Part shown: positions 1 to 8,004 of the stretch, piece by piece
How the letters are laid out: each line of letters begins with the position of its first letter
Position numbering within the stretch: the first letter of the stretch is position 1
From: Aeromicrobium phragmitis
Lineage (GTDB): Bacteria; Actinomycetota; Actinomycetes; Propionibacteriales; Nocardioidaceae
Assembly: GCF_003674095.1 (NCBI RefSeq)
Contig: NZ_RDBF01000015.1
Span: 1 to 56,936 of the forward strand
Length of the DNA: 56,936 nucleotides
Direction of reading: 5' to 3'
Translations under genes and position numbers: made by a program
Notes under the pieces: generated by a model
Told to the model about the DNA's origin: nothing
The model's input: the letters and a program-made list of their open reading frames with translations, nothing else
The model's database searches: none

Positions 1-68
1 CCCGATCATGTTCCCAATCTAGAGAAGGCCACCGACACTTTTCGGCCCTTGTTCACAACGCCCCCATG

Positions 69-226
69 GGTGGTCGAGTAGGTCCGAGGAACGAGGGCCG
101 TATCGAGACCACGCCACGTGAGATGGTCTCGATACGCGGCTCGCAGAGCTCGCCGCTACTCGACCACCTAGAACTTGCGTAGGTGGTCGAGTAGGCCCGA
201 GGAACGAGGGCCGTATCGAGACCACG
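69..226. repeat. Cluster of three intergenic palindromic repeat units (REP-like)
   Basis: Units lie at 69-113 (+), 124-168 (inverted) and 182-226 (+). Each begins GGTGGTCGAGTAG and ends TATCGAGACCACG, or the reverse complement. Units 1 and 3 differ by a single base over 45 nt; the inverted middle unit keeps both ends but has a different centre. Adjacent opposite units can fold into a long hairpin. The same family recurs at 27,143-27,208 and 56,860-56,936. Positions 1-68 hold nothing I recognise. Confidence 0.85.
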
Positions 227-248
227 TTGCGGTGTCGGCGGGTGGGGT

Positions 249-254
249 TAGCGT
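249..254 (+). promoter_or_regulatory. -10 element (TAGCGT) of the VOC gene, leaderless type
   Basis: TAGCGT lies exactly 6 nt before the ATG at 261, so transcription is predicted to begin at or next to the start codon. Confidence 0.45.
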
Positions 255-260
255 GAGGGG

Positions 261-941
261 ATGGCGGCTCCACTCGTGGAATTCAAGGACCTGTGTATCG
301 ACGCGGTCGATCCGCATCGCGTGGGTCCGTGGTGGGCGGAGCGGCTCGGGCTGCGCTTCGAAGCGTTCGACGACGGCGACGGTGTGCTGCGCGGCGAGCG
401 TCCCGGCGAGACCATCTGGCTCAATCGCGTGCCCGAGCCCAAGTCCGTCAAGCACCGCGTCCACCTCGACCTGTCCGCCCACGACCTCGAACTGTTCGCC
501 ACGTCGCCCCAGTTGAGCGAACACGGCCAGTTTCCGTGGACGGTGTTCGAGGACCCGGAGGGCGGCGAGTTCTGCGTCTTCGTCGTCGAGCCGCACCATT
601 CCACCGGCCTCAAGGACGTCGTCGTCGACGCCGCCGACCCCGAGCGCATCGCACACTGGTGGGGCGACATCTGGGGCGTGCGCGCCCAGGACGGCGACGG
701 TTACAGTCACCTCGACGGCGTCCCGGGAGCTCCCGTCGAGTCCTTCGACTTCGTGCCGGTGCCCGAGCCCAAAGCCGTCAAGAACCGCATCCACTGGGAC
801 GTGCGGCTGCTGCCGGAGGCCACGCTCGACGATCTCGTCGAGCGGGGAGCGCAGGTTCTCCGTCCTCGAGACGACGAGATCCAGTGGACGGTCATGGCCG
901 ACCCCGAGGGCAACGAGTTCTGCGTGTTCGAGCGCGATTGA
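261..941 (+). CDS. VOC (glyoxalase-like) superfamily protein with two tandem domains
   Basis: This 226-residue protein consists of two vicinal-oxygen-chelate repeats, roughly residues 1-112 and 113-226. Each repeat opens with an F-K-D-hydrophobic strand, has a conserved PEPK(S/A)VK(H/N)R-H segment in the middle, and closes with DPEG(G/N)EFCVF. This arrangement is typical of the glyoxalase-like actinobacterial proteins of unknown substrate. The closing HLD/HWD and E residues could hold a metal, but no substrate can be named. A TAGCGT -10 element 6 nt before the ATG suggests a leaderless mRNA. It is a single gene, followed by dapE, which has its own -10. The fold assignment is secure; the enzymatic function is unknown. 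Confidence 0.85.
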   Translation: MAAPLVEFKDLCIDAVDPHRVGPWWAERLGLRFEAFDDGDGVLRGERPGETIWLNRVPEPKSVKHRVHLDLSAHDLELFATSPQLSEHGQFPWTVFEDPEGGEFCVFVVEPHHSTGLKDVVVDAADPERIAHWWGDIWGVRAQDGDGYSHLDGVPGAPVESFDFVPVPEPKAVKNRIHWDVRLLPEATLDDLVERGAQVLRPRDDEIQWTVMADPEGNEFCVFERD

Positions 942-948
942 GACCCCC

Positions 949-954
949 TAGGGT
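949..954 (+). promoter_or_regulatory. -10 element (TAGGGT) of dapE
   Basis: TAGGGT lies 7 nt before the GTG at 962. The intervening run of Gs could alternatively be read as a ribosome binding site. Confidence 0.4.
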
Positions 955-961
955 GGGGGAC

Positions 962-2023
962 GTGCCCGAACTCGATCTCTCGGTCGGCGTCGTCGACCTC
1001 ACCGCCGATCTCGTCAACATCGCCTCGGAGAGCCTGCACGAGGACGACATCGCGGACGCGGTGGAACGCGCGCTCTCAGCGTTGCCCCATCTGACAGTGC
1101 ACCGCGATGGTCACTCGATCGTCGCCGCGACGTCGCTCGGGCGTTCCGAGCGGGTCGTCATCGCCGGGCACCTTGACACCGTCCCCGAGAACGGGAATCT
1201 GCCGGCACGCCTCGACGGCGAGACCCTGTGGGGGCTGGGCACGTGTGACATGAAAGGCGGGGTTGCGGTGGCGCTCAAGCTCGCTGCCGAGCTGGGCGCT
1301 CCCGTCCGCGACGTGACGTACGTGTTCTACGAGGCCGAGGAGATCGCGGCGGAGTACAACGGCCTCGGCCGCATCGCTCGCGAGCACCCCGAGTGGCTCG
1401 AGGGCGACTTCGCGATCCTCATGGAGCCCTCGAACGCGGGGGTGGAGGCAGGCTGCCAGGGCACGATGCGAGCCGACATCCGCACCAGCGGCGAGCGGTC
1501 CCACTCAGCACGCTGGTGGATGGGCAGCAACGCGATCCACAAGCTCGGTGCCGCGCTGCGCACGCTCGACGACTACGCGCCCCGCGAAGTGCCGATCGAC
1601 GGTCTGGTGTACCGCGAAGGCCTCAACGCCGTCGGAATCCGCGGGGGAGTGAGCGGCAACGTGATCCCCGACGAGGCCGTGCTCACGGTCAACTTCCGTT
1701 TCGCCCCCGATCGCAGCGAGGATGACGCGCTGGCGCACCTACGCGAGGTGTTCGCCGGCTACGACCTCACGGTCACCGACTCGGCGCCGGGTGCCCTCCC
1801 GGGACTGGCCCGGCCCGCCGCGGCCGCCTTCATCGAGGCGGTCGGCGGGCAGGTCGGCCCCAAGTTCGGCTGGACCGACGTCGCCAAGTTCACCCTGCTC
1901 GGGATCCCCGCGGTCAACTACGGACCCGGCGATCCCTCCTTCGCGCACAAGGCCGACGAGCACGTGCCCGTCGCGCATCTGCGCTCCGTCCACGAACGAC
2001 TCACGAGGTGGTTGACCCCATGA
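962..2023 (+). CDS. dapE: Succinyl-diaminopimelate desuccinylase (M20 family)
   Basis: DapE hydrolyses N-succinyl-L,L-diaminopimelate to succinate and L,L-diaminopimelate, for lysine and peptidoglycan synthesis in the cytoplasm. The 353-residue product shows the M20 di-zinc signatures: AGHLDTVP near residue 75, GLGTCDMKGG with the bridging Asp near residue 98, the catalytic EAEE near residue 125, and a C-terminal FAHKADEHVP with the last His ligand. The GTG at 962 is preferred because it follows a TAGGGT -10 and a G-rich stretch; the reading frame stays open far upstream only as a shadow of the VOC gene. The stop overlaps the next start as ATGA, so translation of the LOG gene is probably coupled. 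Family length and motifs fit the actinobacterial DapE type. Confidence 0.93.
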   Translation: MPELDLSVGVVDLTADLVNIASESLHEDDIADAVERALSALPHLTVHRDGHSIVAATSLGRSERVVIAGHLDTVPENGNLPARLDGETLWGLGTCDMKGGVAVALKLAAELGAPVRDVTYVFYEAEEIAAEYNGLGRIAREHPEWLEGDFAILMEPSNAGVEAGCQGTMRADIRTSGERSHSARWWMGSNAIHKLGAALRTLDDYAPREVPIDGLVYREGLNAVGIRGGVSGNVIPDEAVLTVNFRFAPDRSEDDALAHLREVFAGYDLTVTDSAPGALPGLARPAAAAFIEAVGGQVGPKFGWTDVAKFTLLGIPAVNYGPGDPSFAHKADEHVPVAHLRSVHERLTRWLTP

Positions 2024-2751
2024 CTCAGCAGCGGCCCTCCGAGTGGCGGCGCGGCCCCATGCGCCTGCGCCGTGACCAGGTGCCCGACTCCACGACCGAC
2101 CAGCGTCTCCTGGACCACCGCGGCCCCCACGACTGGGTCCACACCGATCCGTGGCGCGTGCTGCGCATCCAGGCGGAGTTCGTCGAGGGCTTCGGTGGCC
2201 TGGCCGAACTCGGCAAGTCCGTGGCGATCTTCGGTTCGGCCCGTACCCCTCCCGAGAACCCCATGTACGAGGCGGCGCGGCAGGTCGCTCGTCGGCTCTG
2301 CCAAGCCGGCTACGGCGTCATCACCGGAGGCGGCCCCGGCATCATGGAGGCCGCCAATCGCGGCGCGAGCGAATGCGGCGGCGTCTCGGTGGGCTTGGGC
2401 ATCGAGCTTCCGCACGAACAGAGCCTCAACGACTGGGTCGACATCGGGATCAACTTCCGGTACTTCTTCGTGCGCAAGACGATGTTCGTCAAGTACTCGC
2501 AGGGCTACATCGTCATGCCGGGCGGCTTCGGCACGATGGACGAGCTGTTCGAGGCGCTGACCCTCTCGCAGACCGGCAAGATCACCACGTTCCCGATCGT
2601 GCTGTTCGGCTCCGAGTACTGGGGCGGGCTCATGGACTGGCTCCGCACCACGATGCTGCCCGCCGGAATGATGGTGCAAGAGGACCTCGACCGCATCCAC
2701 GTCACCGACGACGTGGAGGACGCTGTGCGCTGGTTCGTCGAGAAGGACTGA
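2020..2751 (+). CDS. LOG-family (TIGR00730) Rossmann-fold protein, putative nucleoside 5'-monophosphate phosphoribohydrolase
   Basis: The 243-residue protein carries the hallmark PGGFGTMDELFE motif near residue 170 and the nucleotide-binding GGGPGIMEAANRGA near residue 105. Proteins of this family (LONELY GUY; once mis-annotated as lysine decarboxylase) release adenine-type bases from nucleoside monophosphates. The ATG at 2020 is chosen over an in-frame GTG at 2008 because it forms an ATGA overlap with the dapE stop. Its M. tuberculosis relative also sits near dapE, so the linkage is an old one. The true substrate is not shown by the sequence. Confidence 0.9.
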   Translation: MTQQRPSEWRRGPMRLRRDQVPDSTTDQRLLDHRGPHDWVHTDPWRVLRIQAEFVEGFGGLAELGKSVAIFGSARTPPENPMYEAARQVARRLCQAGYGVITGGGPGIMEAANRGASECGGVSVGLGIELPHEQSLNDWVDIGINFRYFFVRKTMFVKYSQGYIVMPGGFGTMDELFEALTLSQTGKITTFPIVLFGSEYWGGLMDWLRTTMLPAGMMVQEDLDRIHVTDDVEDAVRWFVEKD

Positions 2752-2755
2752 CGCG

Positions 2756-3313
2756 GTGGACGTGCGTTGCGCATGGGCCACGGGCGCCGACCCGCTCATG
2801 CGCGAGTATCACGACACCGAATGGGGACGCGAGCTGCACGGTGATGCGGCGTTGTTCGAGCGCATCAGTCTCGAGGCGTTCCAATCCGGGCTGAGCTGGT
2901 CGGTGATCCTCCGCAAACGCGAGGCCTTCCGGACCGCGTTCGCCGGCTTCGACCCAGCGACCGTCGCCGACTTCGGGGCCGAGGACGTCGAGCGCCTCGT
3001 GCAGGACGTCTCGATCGTTCGCAATCGGCGCAAGATCGAAGCGACGATCGCCAATGCGCGCGCCGTCGTGGCGCTCGACGGCGGTCTCGATGAACTGCTG
3101 TGGTCGTTTCGCCCCGACGCCGACTCGGCGCCGCGATCCATGGCCGACGTCCCGGCCGTGACGCCGGAGTCCATGGCGCTCGCCAAGGAACTCAAGCGTC
3201 GCGGGTTCGCCTTCGTCGGACCCACGACGGCCTACGCGCTCATGCAGGCCACCGGCATGGTCAACGACCACCTCGTCGACTGCGTCGCGCGTCCGATCGG
3301 ACGGCACGACTGA
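2756..3313 (+). CDS. tag: DNA-3-methyladenine glycosylase I
   Basis: Tag removes 3-methyladenine from alkylated DNA as the first step of base-excision repair. The 185-residue sequence has every expected landmark: an N-terminal RCAWA with the first zinc Cys, YHDTEWG with the zinc His and base-contacting residues, FQSGLSWSVILRKREAFR, and a C-terminal NDHLVDCVAR with the last His and Cys zinc ligands. The start is a GTG only 4 nt after the upstream stop, so it is read with dapE and the LOG gene. Length matches the family (about 187). Confidence 0.95.
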   Translation: MDVRCAWATGADPLMREYHDTEWGRELHGDAALFERISLEAFQSGLSWSVILRKREAFRTAFAGFDPATVADFGAEDVERLVQDVSIVRNRRKIEATIANARAVVALDGGLDELLWSFRPDADSAPRSMADVPAVTPESMALAKELKRRGFAFVGPTTAYALMQATGMVNDHLVDCVARPIGRHD

Positions 3314-3367
3314 CGGTTCCAGGCGCAAACGTGGACGGCCCTGTCGCCTGGCGTCGGTGCGATGGGC

Positions 3368-3373
3368 GATAAT
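3368..3373 (+). promoter_or_regulatory. Possible -10 (GATAAT) of the DUF3117 gene
   Basis: GATAAT is the best AT-rich hexamer in the 111-nt gap before the DUF3117 start. The region 17-18 nt further upstream is a poor -35. A GAGAGGGGA ribosome site at 3411-3419 follows. Confidence 0.4.
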
Positions 3374-3424
3374 AGTCAGGCACGTCGGGCCCATCGCCCG
3401 GCGTCCACGACGAGAGGGGAACAC

Positions 3425-3586
3425 ATGGCGGCCATGAAGCCTCGGACCGGCGACGGACCGATGGAGGTCACCAAGGAGGGGCGTTGCATCGTCATGCGCG
3501 TCCCGCTCGAGGGTGGGGGACGACTTGTCGTCGAGCTCACCAACGAGGAAGCTGCAACACTCGGCGACGCCCTCAAGGCTGTCTGA
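3425..3586 (+). CDS. DUF3117 domain small protein
   Basis: This 53-residue protein begins MAAMKPRTGDGPMEVTKEG and continues with two beta-rich segments (IVMRVPLEGGGRLVVEL) and an ATLGDAL helix. It is the conserved actinobacterial DUF3117 family (Rv1211 type). The ATG at 3425 is set by the GAGAGGGGA site 5-6 nt upstream; the frame stays open further upstream without coding character. Its function is unknown. It sits between tag and sigE, as it does in M. tuberculosis. Confidence 0.9.
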   Translation: MAAMKPRTGDGPMEVTKEGRCIVMRVPLEGGGRLVVELTNEEAATLGDALKAV

Positions 3587-3590
3587 GCAC

Positions 3591-3932
3591 GTGTTCGGGC
3601 TCTCGGTGCGCTGGTCGTTGACCAGCGCACCTGCGGGTGCTCTCGAGAAACTCCGCGCCTACGTGGAGGACGAGTCCTTCACGCGTTTCGCCAGCCTCTC
3701 GGGGCTGCGGTTCAAGACGTGGCGCGCCCGCGAGGGGGAGTGGTTCGAGGGCACCTACGTCTTCGTGTCGGCGCAGGCGCGCCAGGAGTTTCAGGACGAG
3801 TTCGTGGCGGGCGCTGAGCAGGCCCCCGCCACCCGGGTGCTCGGCGTGCCGCCGGTCGTCGAACCCTTCGAGGTCGTCGCGGTCGTCCGCGGCCCCGCGG
3901 GCTTCCGGTCGGCGCCGCGGTTCGAACAGTAG
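3591..3932 (+). CDS. YdhR-like / dimeric alpha-beta barrel protein
   Basis: The 113-residue product resembles small ferredoxin-like monooxygenase-fold proteins of the YdhR type: an N-terminal strand, a helix (APAGALEKLRAYVED), a GLRFKTWRAREGEWFEGTYVF double strand, and a long helix (AQARQEFQDEFVAGAE). No catalytic residue is diagnostic, and these proteins are usually annotated only by fold. The GTG at 3591 follows the DUF3117 stop by 4 nt, so the two are likely co-transcribed. An upstream GTG at 3513 would lie inside DUF3117 and is less likely. It ends immediately before the convergent O-methyltransferase stop, with no room for a terminator. Confidence 0.65.
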   Translation: MFGLSVRWSLTSAPAGALEKLRAYVEDESFTRFASLSGLRFKTWRAREGEWFEGTYVFVSAQARQEFQDEFVAGAEQAPATRVLGVPPVVEPFEVVAVVRGPAGFRSAPRFEQ

Positions 3933-4562
3933 TCAGCCCGCGACCTGCACCGCGAGCAGGCCGTCGCCCAGCGGGATCAGCAGGCTGCGTAACGTCTCTT
4001 CGTTGCGAACCCGGGTGATGAGGTCGCGAATGGCGGCGGTCTGCGGATCGCGCTGTGCGGGATCGGCGACGCGGTCGTGCCAGAGCGCGTTGTCGAAGAC
4101 GATGACGCCGCCCGGCCGCACCAGCCGCAGCGCCTCGTCCAGGTACTCGCCGTACTCGACCTTGTCGCCGTCGACGAAGACGAGATCGTAGCCGTGGTCG
4201 ATGAGACGCGGGAGTACCTCGAGGGCGGACCCGGTGATGAGCCGGAAGCGTTGCGGAGCGATACCGGCCGCCGAGAACGCCTCGCGGGCGAGTCGCTGGT
4301 GTTCGGCCTCGAAATCGACCGACGTCAGCACGCCGTCAGGTGCCATGCCGCGGAGCAGGTAGAGCCCGGAGACCCCGGCGCCGGTGCCGATCTCGGCCAC
4401 CGCCTTGGCCGATACGGAGGCGGCGAGGAACGACAGCGCTGCCCCGGCGCCTGGACTGACCGGAACGGCGCCCAGTCGCTCGCCGTGGGCGCGCGCGTTC
4501 GCCGCGTGGTCGTCTTCGGGGTGCAGGTCTTCGGCGAAGGCCAGGCTCGCTGCGGTGGTGAT
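3933..4562 (-). CDS. Class I SAM-dependent O-methyltransferase (Rv1220c-like), apparent AUC start
   Basis: This is a caffeoyl-CoA-type O-methyltransferase of about 209 residues. It shows motif [19 protein letters not shown], an acidic ribose-binding residue in [20 protein letters not shown] and [11 protein letters not shown]. The frame has no ATG, GTG or TTG near the conserved N-terminus; the nearest canonical in-frame codon is a GTG at 4679, over 100 nt upstream. An ideal GAGGAG at 4569-4574 sits 6 nt before an ATC at 4562, and a TAGGCT -10 at 4597-4602 implies an mRNA starting near 4590, which would exclude the upstream GTG. I therefore place the start at the ATC. The gene is divergent from sigE, as in M. 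tuberculosis. The acceptor substrate is unknown. Confidence 0.85.
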   Translation of the reverse strand: MTTAASLAFAEDLHPEDDHAANARAHGERLGAVPVSPGAGAALSFLAASVSAKAVAEIGTGAGVSGLYLLRGMAPDGVLTSVDFEAEHQRLAREAFSAAGIAPQRFRLITGSALEVLPRLIDHGYDLVFVDGDKVEYGEYLDEALRLVRPGGVIVFDNALWHDRVADPAQRDPQTAAIRDLITRVRNEETLRSLLIPLGDGLLAVQVAG

Positions 4563-4596
4563 GATGCTCTCCTCGTCCGAACCGTTGTCGTGCCTC

Positions 4597-4602
4597 AGCC
4601 TA
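4597..4602 (-). promoter_or_regulatory. Predicted -10 (TAGGCT) of the O-methyltransferase gene
   Basis: Read on the minus strand, TAGGCT is followed about 28 nt after the predicted transcription start by GAGGAG and an ATC start codon. It constrains the translation start of the methyltransferase. Confidence 0.4.
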
Positions 4603-4746
4603 GCGCTTCGCGACTGCGATGCCGGGCCGGACTCGCGGGAGGCGCGACACCGTGAGACACTGTTAGTGAAGAACGTCACAAGGCGACTGGGCGAACCGTC
4701 AGCCGTTTCTGGGGCTCTTCTCAGTATCAGGCCTGAGGATCGAAAC

Positions 4747-5298
4747 ATGGAGTCGAACACACTGCGGTGGGACGAGATCGTCGACGCACACTCGCCCCAG
4801 GTGTATCGCCTGGCGTACCGGCTGACCGGAAACCGTCAGGACGCCGAGGACCTCATGCAAGACGTCTTCGTGCGGGTATTCAACTCCCTCGAGAGCTACG
4901 AGCCGGGCAACTTCGCCGGGTGGATTCACCGGATCACCACGAACCTCTTTCTCGACAAGGCCCGCAAGGCGCAGCGGCAGAAGACGCTGGCGCTCTTCGA
5001 TGACGCGGAGGAGCGGATGCCGAGCGCCGACGTGCTCCCCGAGTACGTCGTCCACGACGCCGGCTTCGACCCGGACGTCGAGACCGCGCTTGGCTCGCTG
5101 CCCCGCGAGTTCCGGGTGGCCGTCGTGCTCTGCGATGTCGAGGGCCTCAGCTACGAGGAGATCTCCGATGTGCTGGGCGTCAAGCTCGGTACCGTACGTT
5201 CGCGCATCCACCGCGGCCGGGCGCAGTTGCGCGCCGCCTTGTCCCATCGCGAGCCGTCCCGCGGACGCACCCGCTTCCTCGGGCCCGTCGGCGTGTGA
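4747..5298 (+). CDS. sigE: ECF RNA polymerase sigma factor SigE
   Basis: This 183-residue group 4 sigma factor directs RNA polymerase to envelope-stress promoters. Region 2 (about residues 15-75) includes [20 protein letters not shown] and [19 protein letters not shown]. Region 4 (about 115-170) includes [19 protein letters not shown] followed by the helix-turn-helix [20 protein letters not shown]. The ATG is preceded by GAGGATCG. The close actinobacterial SigE family normally has an anti-sigma gene (rseA) immediately downstream. Here the next gene, overlapping by GTGA, is a glutaminase with a STAS-like tail, and no zinc-binding anti-sigma is seen within the window. Its control is therefore unclear. 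Confidence 0.93.
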   Translation: MESNTLRWDEIVDAHSPQVYRLAYRLTGNRQDAEDLMQDVFVRVFNSLESYEPGNFAGWIHRITTNLFLDKARKAQRQKTLALFDDAEERMPSADVLPEYVVHDAGFDPDVETALGSLPREFRVAVVLCDVEGLSYEEISDVLGVKLGTVRSRIHRGRAQLRAALSHREPSRGRTRFLGPVGV

Positions 5299-6470
5299 GC
5301 ATAGAGGGCATGGACAGCGATCCGGTTGGCGATGCCCTGACCTCGGTTCTCGACGACCTCCGCGGTCAGGACGAAGGAGAACTCTCCGCTGAGAACGCCG
5401 GCCAGTCGGCTGCGTCCGATCTGTTCGCGCTCGTGCTCGTCGGGCCGTTCGGCGACGTCCACGCTGCGGGCGACGCTGAGCATCGCTTCACGGTTCAGTC
5501 GATCGCCAAGGCGTTCGCTTTCGCCCTCGCGCTGCAATCGCACGGACCGGAAGCGGTGTTCGAGCGGGTCGGGCTCGAACCGACCGGCGAACCCTTCCAC
5601 GCGATCAGCGTCGCGCCCGACACCGGCCGACCGGCCAACCCGATGATCAACGCCGGCGCGCTCGTGACGACGTCGATGGCCCCCGGCGACAGCGCCGACG
5701 ACAAGGTCGATGCGCTGGTGTCCCTGATGTCACGGTGCGCCGGTCGCGAACTCGAGGTCGACGAGGAGTTCGCCGCTGCCGAGGCTGAGTCCAGCGACCA
5801 CAACCGAGGAATCGCCTACGTGCTCGCGTCGCTCGAGGCGCTGGCCTGCCCTGTCGAGACCGCCCTCGAGACCTACTTCCGGCAGTGTGCTGTGCGCGTC
5901 GACGCGCGCGACGTCGCGACGATGGCCGCCACGCTCGCCTTCGGTGGACGCAATCCGGTGACCGGCGACCGCGTCATGGATGCGGCGATCGCCCGCGACG
6001 TGGTCTCGGTGATGGCATCGTGTGGCATGTACGACGCGTCGGGGGAGTGGGTCGCGCGCGTCGGTCTTCCGGCCAAGAGCGGCGTTTCCGGAGGGATCAT
6101 CGCCGTCGACCCGTCGGAGTTCGGCGTCGCGGTGTTCAGTCCGAGACTCGACAGCGTCGGCAACAGCACCCGCGGTGTGCGTGCCCTGGAGGAGCTCTCA
6201 CGCCGCTTCGGCCTGCACATGTTCGCTGATCGTCCGGAGACCTCGGCGCCACTGGTCAATCTCGTGCACGAGGACGACCGGACCATCGTGCGTCTGCAGG
6301 GACACATCGGCTTCGGCACCGCGGTGCAGGTCGCGCACCGGCTGCGAGAGGAAGCCCGCGAGGGGCGCGCCGTTGCGCTCGACATGTCCGACGCCGACCG
6401 GCTCGACGACGCATGCGGGACCGTTCTGCGTCGTGTTGCCGAGGACCTGGACGCCGAGATCGCGGACTGA
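5295..6470 (+). CDS. glsA: Glutaminase with C-terminal STAS-like domain
   Basis: The first ~300 of 391 residues are a serine-dependent beta-lactamase-fold glutaminase, which hydrolyses L-glutamine to glutamate and ammonia. The nucleophile motif is TVQSIAKAF (Ser-x-x-Lys) near residue 65, with NPMINAGAL near 115, a [10 protein letters not shown] segment near 168, and [11 protein letters not shown] near 258. The last ~80 residues ([20 protein letters not shown] to the end) look like a STAS domain with an [12 protein letters not shown] phospho-loop-like strand, but this is shorter than a full STAS fold. Translation from GTG at 5295 overlaps the sigE stop; an ATG at 5310 is an alternative. Glutaminase-STAS fusions are known; coupling to sigE is the unusual part. 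Confidence 0.88.
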   Translation: MSIEGMDSDPVGDALTSVLDDLRGQDEGELSAENAGQSAASDLFALVLVGPFGDVHAAGDAEHRFTVQSIAKAFAFALALQSHGPEAVFERVGLEPTGEPFHAISVAPDTGRPANPMINAGALVTTSMAPGDSADDKVDALVSLMSRCAGRELEVDEEFAAAEAESSDHNRGIAYVLASLEALACPVETALETYFRQCAVRVDARDVATMAATLAFGGRNPVTGDRVMDAAIARDVVSVMASCGMYDASGEWVARVGLPAKSGVSGGIIAVDPSEFGVAVFSPRLDSVGNSTRGVRALEELSRRFGLHMFADRPETSAPLVNLVHEDDRTIVRLQGHIGFGTAVQVAHRLREEAREGRAVALDMSDADRLDDACGTVLRRVAEDLDAEIAD

Positions 6471-6472
6471 GC

Positions 6473-6778
6473 TCAGGTGGCTTCGTCGTCGAACGGGGGT
6501 ACCTCGCCGGGACGGAGAATGCGCGTCTCCTTGACCGGCGACGGGGTCGTTCCGGCGTCCTCTTCCAGGAGTTCGCGAACGCTGGCTCGCGGGTCGAGAT
6601 CGCGCCAGTCGTCGCCGATCTCGCGTTGGAGGTCCGACTTGGCGTTGTCGGCCATCTGCTTGACGGTCCGCACCATGCGTGCGGCCTGACGGGCGAGCTC
6701 GGGAAGCCGGTCCGGGCCGAACACGATCATCGCGACGATGAGGATGACCGCGATCTCCGGCCAACCCATTCCGAACAC
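6473..6778 (-). CDS. tatB: Sec-independent protein translocase subunit TatB
   Basis: The 101-residue membrane protein starts MFGMGWPEIAVILIVAMIVF, a single N-terminal transmembrane segment ending in the FGPDRLPEL hinge characteristic of TatB/TatA. An amphipathic helix (ARQAARMVRTVKQMADNAKSD) and a charged tail follow. TatB with TatC recognises twin-arginine signal peptides of folded exported proteins; tatA and tatC are not in this window. It begins with GTG 17 nt after mrp in the same direction, so it probably shares the mrp transcript. A MFG-x-x-WPEI start and this length are typical of actinobacterial TatB. Confidence 0.92.
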   Translation of the reverse strand: MFGMGWPEIAVILIVAMIVFGPDRLPELARQAARMVRTVKQMADNAKSDLQREIGDDWRDLDPRASVRELLEEDAGTTPSPVKETRILRPGEVPPFDDEAT

Positions 6779-6795
6779 GGCTCAGGGCCTTGGGG

Positions 6796-7938
6796 TCACA
6801 GGCGCCCGGCGGGCGAGAGGCCGAGCTGCATGCCGGCAAGCCCGCGCTGGCGACCGCTCAACGTATCGGCGATCTCCTGGAGGACAGTGGCGGAGGGGGC
6901 CGCGGGGTCGGCCGTCACGATGGGCTCACCGGTGTCGCCGCCCTCGCGGAACTTCTCCTCCAGCGGCACGCGGCCGAGCATCGGGACGTCGTAACCGAGG
7001 CGGGCGCTCAGACCTTTGGCGACCTCGTCGGCGCCGCCGGAACCGAAGATCTCCATGCGCTCGCCGTCGGGAAGCTGCAGGTAGGACATGTTCTCGATGA
7101 CGCCGACGACGCGCTGGTGCATCATCGAGGCCATCGTGCCAGCACGCTCGGCGACTTGGGCGGCGGCCTGCTGCGGGGTGGTCACGACGACCACCTCAGC
7201 ACCGGGAAGGTGCTGGCCGAGGCTGATCGCCATGTCGCCGGTGCCGGGCGGAAGGTCGAGGAAGAGCGCGTCCAGGTCGCCCCAGTAGACATCGGCGAGC
7301 ATCTGCACGAGTGCGCGGTCGAGCATCGGGCCGCGCCACGCGACGACCTGGTCCTTGCGGGGCTTGAGCATGCCGATGCTCATGACCTTCATGCCCTCGG
7401 CGGCCGGGACCGGCATGATCATCTCTTCGACCTGGGTGGGGCGCTGATCGCCCAGGCCCAGCATGTCGGGGATCGAGTGTCCGTAGATGTCGGCGTCGAC
7501 GATGCCGACCTTGAGGCCGCGGCGGGCCATCGCGAGAGCGAGGTTGACGGTCACCGAGGACTTGCCGACGCCGCCCTTGCCGGACGCGATCGCGTAGACC
7601 TTGGTGAGCGATCCGGCTTGCGCGAACGGGATCTCCCGCTCGGCGCGTCCGCCGCGCAGGTGTTCTTGCATGGCCTTGCGCTGCTCGTCGGTCATGACGC
7701 CCATCTCGACCGTCACCAGGTGCGCCGGCGCGACCTTGGTGACCGCTGCCGTGATGTCGCGGTTGAGCGTGTCCTTCAGCGGGCACCCCGCGACGGTGAG
7801 CAGGAGGCGCACCGTGACAGCCTCGTCGGTGATGGTGACGGCGTCGACCATCCCGAGTTCGGTGATGGGGCGCTTGATCTCAGGGTCGTTGACGGCGGAG
7901 AGCGCCTCGCGGACCTGGGCTTCGGTGACGGCAGCCAT
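6796..7938 (-). CDS. mrp: Mrp/NBP35-type P-loop ATPase (Fe-S carrier family)
   Basis: The 380-residue protein has an N-terminal DUF59 domain (about 1-90, with AGCPLKDTLNRD) followed by a MinD/Mrp ATPase domain. The latter shows the deviant Walker A GKGGVGKSSVTVN near residue 115, GIVDADIYGHSIPDMLG, DLPPGTGDM and ENMSYL. Mrp proteins carry Fe-S clusters in many bacteria, but the usual C-terminal CxxC is absent here: ENMSYL runs into LPDGERMEIFG. This is the actinobacterial subtype. The ATG at 7938 is preferred over 7947 because a TACGAT -10 lies 7 nt before it, which suggests a leaderless mRNA. Confidence 0.9.
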   Translation of the reverse strand: MAAVTEAQVREALSAVNDPEIKRPITELGMVDAVTITDEAVTVRLLLTVAGCPLKDTLNRDITAAVTKVAPAHLVTVEMGVMTDEQRKAMQEHLRGGRAEREIPFAQAGSLTKVYAIASGKGGVGKSSVTVNLALAMARRGLKVGIVDADIYGHSIPDMLGLGDQRPTQVEEMIMPVPAAEGMKVMSIGMLKPRKDQVVAWRGPMLDRALVQMLADVYWGDLDALFLDLPPGTGDMAISLGQHLPGAEVVVVTTPQQAAAQVAERAGTMASMMHQRVVGVIENMSYLQLPDGERMEIFGSGGADEVAKGLSARLGYDVPMLGRVPLEEKFREGGDTGEPIVTADPAAPSATVLQEIADTLSGRQRGLAGMQLGLSPAGRL

Positions 7939-7945
7939 GGCTCCC

Positions 7946-7951
7946 ATCGTA
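7946..7951 (-). promoter_or_regulatory. -10 element (TACGAT) of mrp-tatB
   Basis: TACGAT on the minus strand lies 7 nt before the mrp ATG at 7938. Confidence 0.45.
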
Positions 7952-8004
7952 CGGCCCGGGTCCAGCGTGGGCTGCGGCCGCCCGCGGGCCGGGACGCCGC
8001 CGCG

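Noticed and set aside
293..961. N-terminal extension of the dapE frame into the VOC gene
   Set aside because: The extension is Arg-rich frame-shifted VOC sequence; the GTG at 962 with TAGGGT and G-rich context fits the family N-terminus.
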